Assembly: GCA_011523245.1 (NCBI GenBank)
Contig: WTHG01000333.1
Coordinates: 1-7,116, forward strand
From: Verrucomicrobiales bacterium
GTDB lineage: Bacteria; Verrucomicrobiota; Verrucomicrobiia; Limisphaerales; UBA1100
DNA length: 7,116 nucleotides
Direction: 5' to 3'
This document shows positions 6,734-7,116 of this stretch, piece after piece. How positions within the stretch are numbered: the first letter of the stretch is position 1; each line of letters begins with the position of its first letter. The notes below the pieces were generated by a model. That model was not told the origin of the DNA, made no database searches, and was given only the letters and a program-made list of their open reading frames with translations. The position numbers and the translations under genes were made by a program.

Positions 6734-7116
6734 CTACCGTTCGTTGGATTTTATGAAACGGTAGGTGCCGTCGTTTTCCTTCGCGATGGCCTTCAGGGAA
6801 TCATCCACATCCTGTTCACTATCAGCAAACCCGATGGTGTTAATCCGAACCGCGCCAGTGGGGTTTAACTTCTGAATGACCTTGTAAACCGGTGGTAGGC
6901 CGACCATCTGCGTGCGGTTGCCACGCTTCACACGTTTAAACGGAGAAAATTTACCGTCCGACAACAACCAGATTGTCGAAGGCTTCAACTTACCAAAGGA
7001 CTCAGCCAGAGCATCACGCGGATCGGTAAAGCCTTCAGGCGACATGCGGCTCACCCAGCGTTGAGTTTGCTCTACATTGGCCGACGTCGCCTCCAGTAAA
7101 CGGCCTTCCTTCATTC
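6734..7116 (-). CDS. VWA-domain protein, C-terminal part (5' end outside window)
   Basis: The frame is open to the right edge and ends in TAG at 6734-6736. Counting from the first visible Met (7114), it shows GFTDPRDALAESF (about 28-40), where the threonine fits the second metal-site (MIDAS) position, and STIWLLSDGKF (46-56), where the Asp53 of LLSDG fits the third. The end, VRINTIGFADSEQD then LKAIAKENDGTYRFI, is the usual last strand and helix of von Willebrand factor A domains in PVC bacteria. The first MIDAS motif (DxSxS) would lie upstream, outside the window, so the Met at 7114 is almost certainly internal. VWA domains mediate metal-dependent protein binding; the partner is unknown. It is probably cotranscribed with the DUF1080 gene, which begins 42 bases downstream. 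Confidence 0.82.
   Translation of the reverse strand, partial: MKEGRLLEATSANVEQTQRWVSRMSPEGFTDPRDALAESFGKLKPSTIWLLSDGKFSPFKRVKRGNRTQMVGLPPVYKVIQKLNPTGAVRINTIGFADSEQDVDDSLKAIAKENDGTYRFIKSNER

Overview
The window looks like chromosomal DNA from a bacterium of the PVC superphylum, most probably Verrucomicrobiota. It is GC-rich and gene-dense. The inference rests on the gene mix: a secreted ThuA-domain protein, a secreted DUF1080 (3-keto-disaccharide hydrolase family) protein, a VWA-domain protein and a TPR-redoxin lipoprotein, typical of Verrucomicrobiota and Planctomycetota, beside a housekeeping ribosomal operon. No marker gene fixes the taxon. No mobile element, RNA gene, CRISPR array or phage gene is visible.

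Left part (1-1151): the charged Ala/Lys/Glu-rich tail of an unidentified gene ends at 163. A plausible sigma70-type promoter (181-208) precedes the two-gene ribosomal operon rplM (L13) and rpsI (S9), separated by one base. The operon ends in a very strong intrinsic terminator (1121-1151).

Middle part (1196-4573): argC (N-acetyl-gamma-glutamyl-phosphate reductase, arginine biosynthesis) is followed after 3 bp by a 767-residue predicted lipoprotein. That protein joins TPR-type helical repeats, a lysine-rich linker and a C-terminal thioredoxin-fold redoxin domain with a CxxC motif. No other arg gene lies here, so argC seems detached from its pathway partners.

Right part (4625-7116): a secreted ThuA-domain protein on the + strand converges on a secreted protein on the - strand that carries one full and one reduced DUF1080 domain. 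A terminator sits between them, and the DUF1080 stop codon falls in its T-tract. Upstream of the DUF1080 gene on the - strand, cut by the window edge, is the C-terminal part of a VWA-domain protein. ThuA and DUF1080 families have both been linked to 3-keto-sugar metabolism, so the pair may act on oxidised glycosides outside the cytoplasm; this is inference.

The content is mostly recognisable. The points most worth a second look are the TPR-redoxin lipoprotein coupled to argC, the duplicated and partly eroded DUF1080 protein, and the convergent ThuA/DUF1080 pair. I see no convincing undescribed system.
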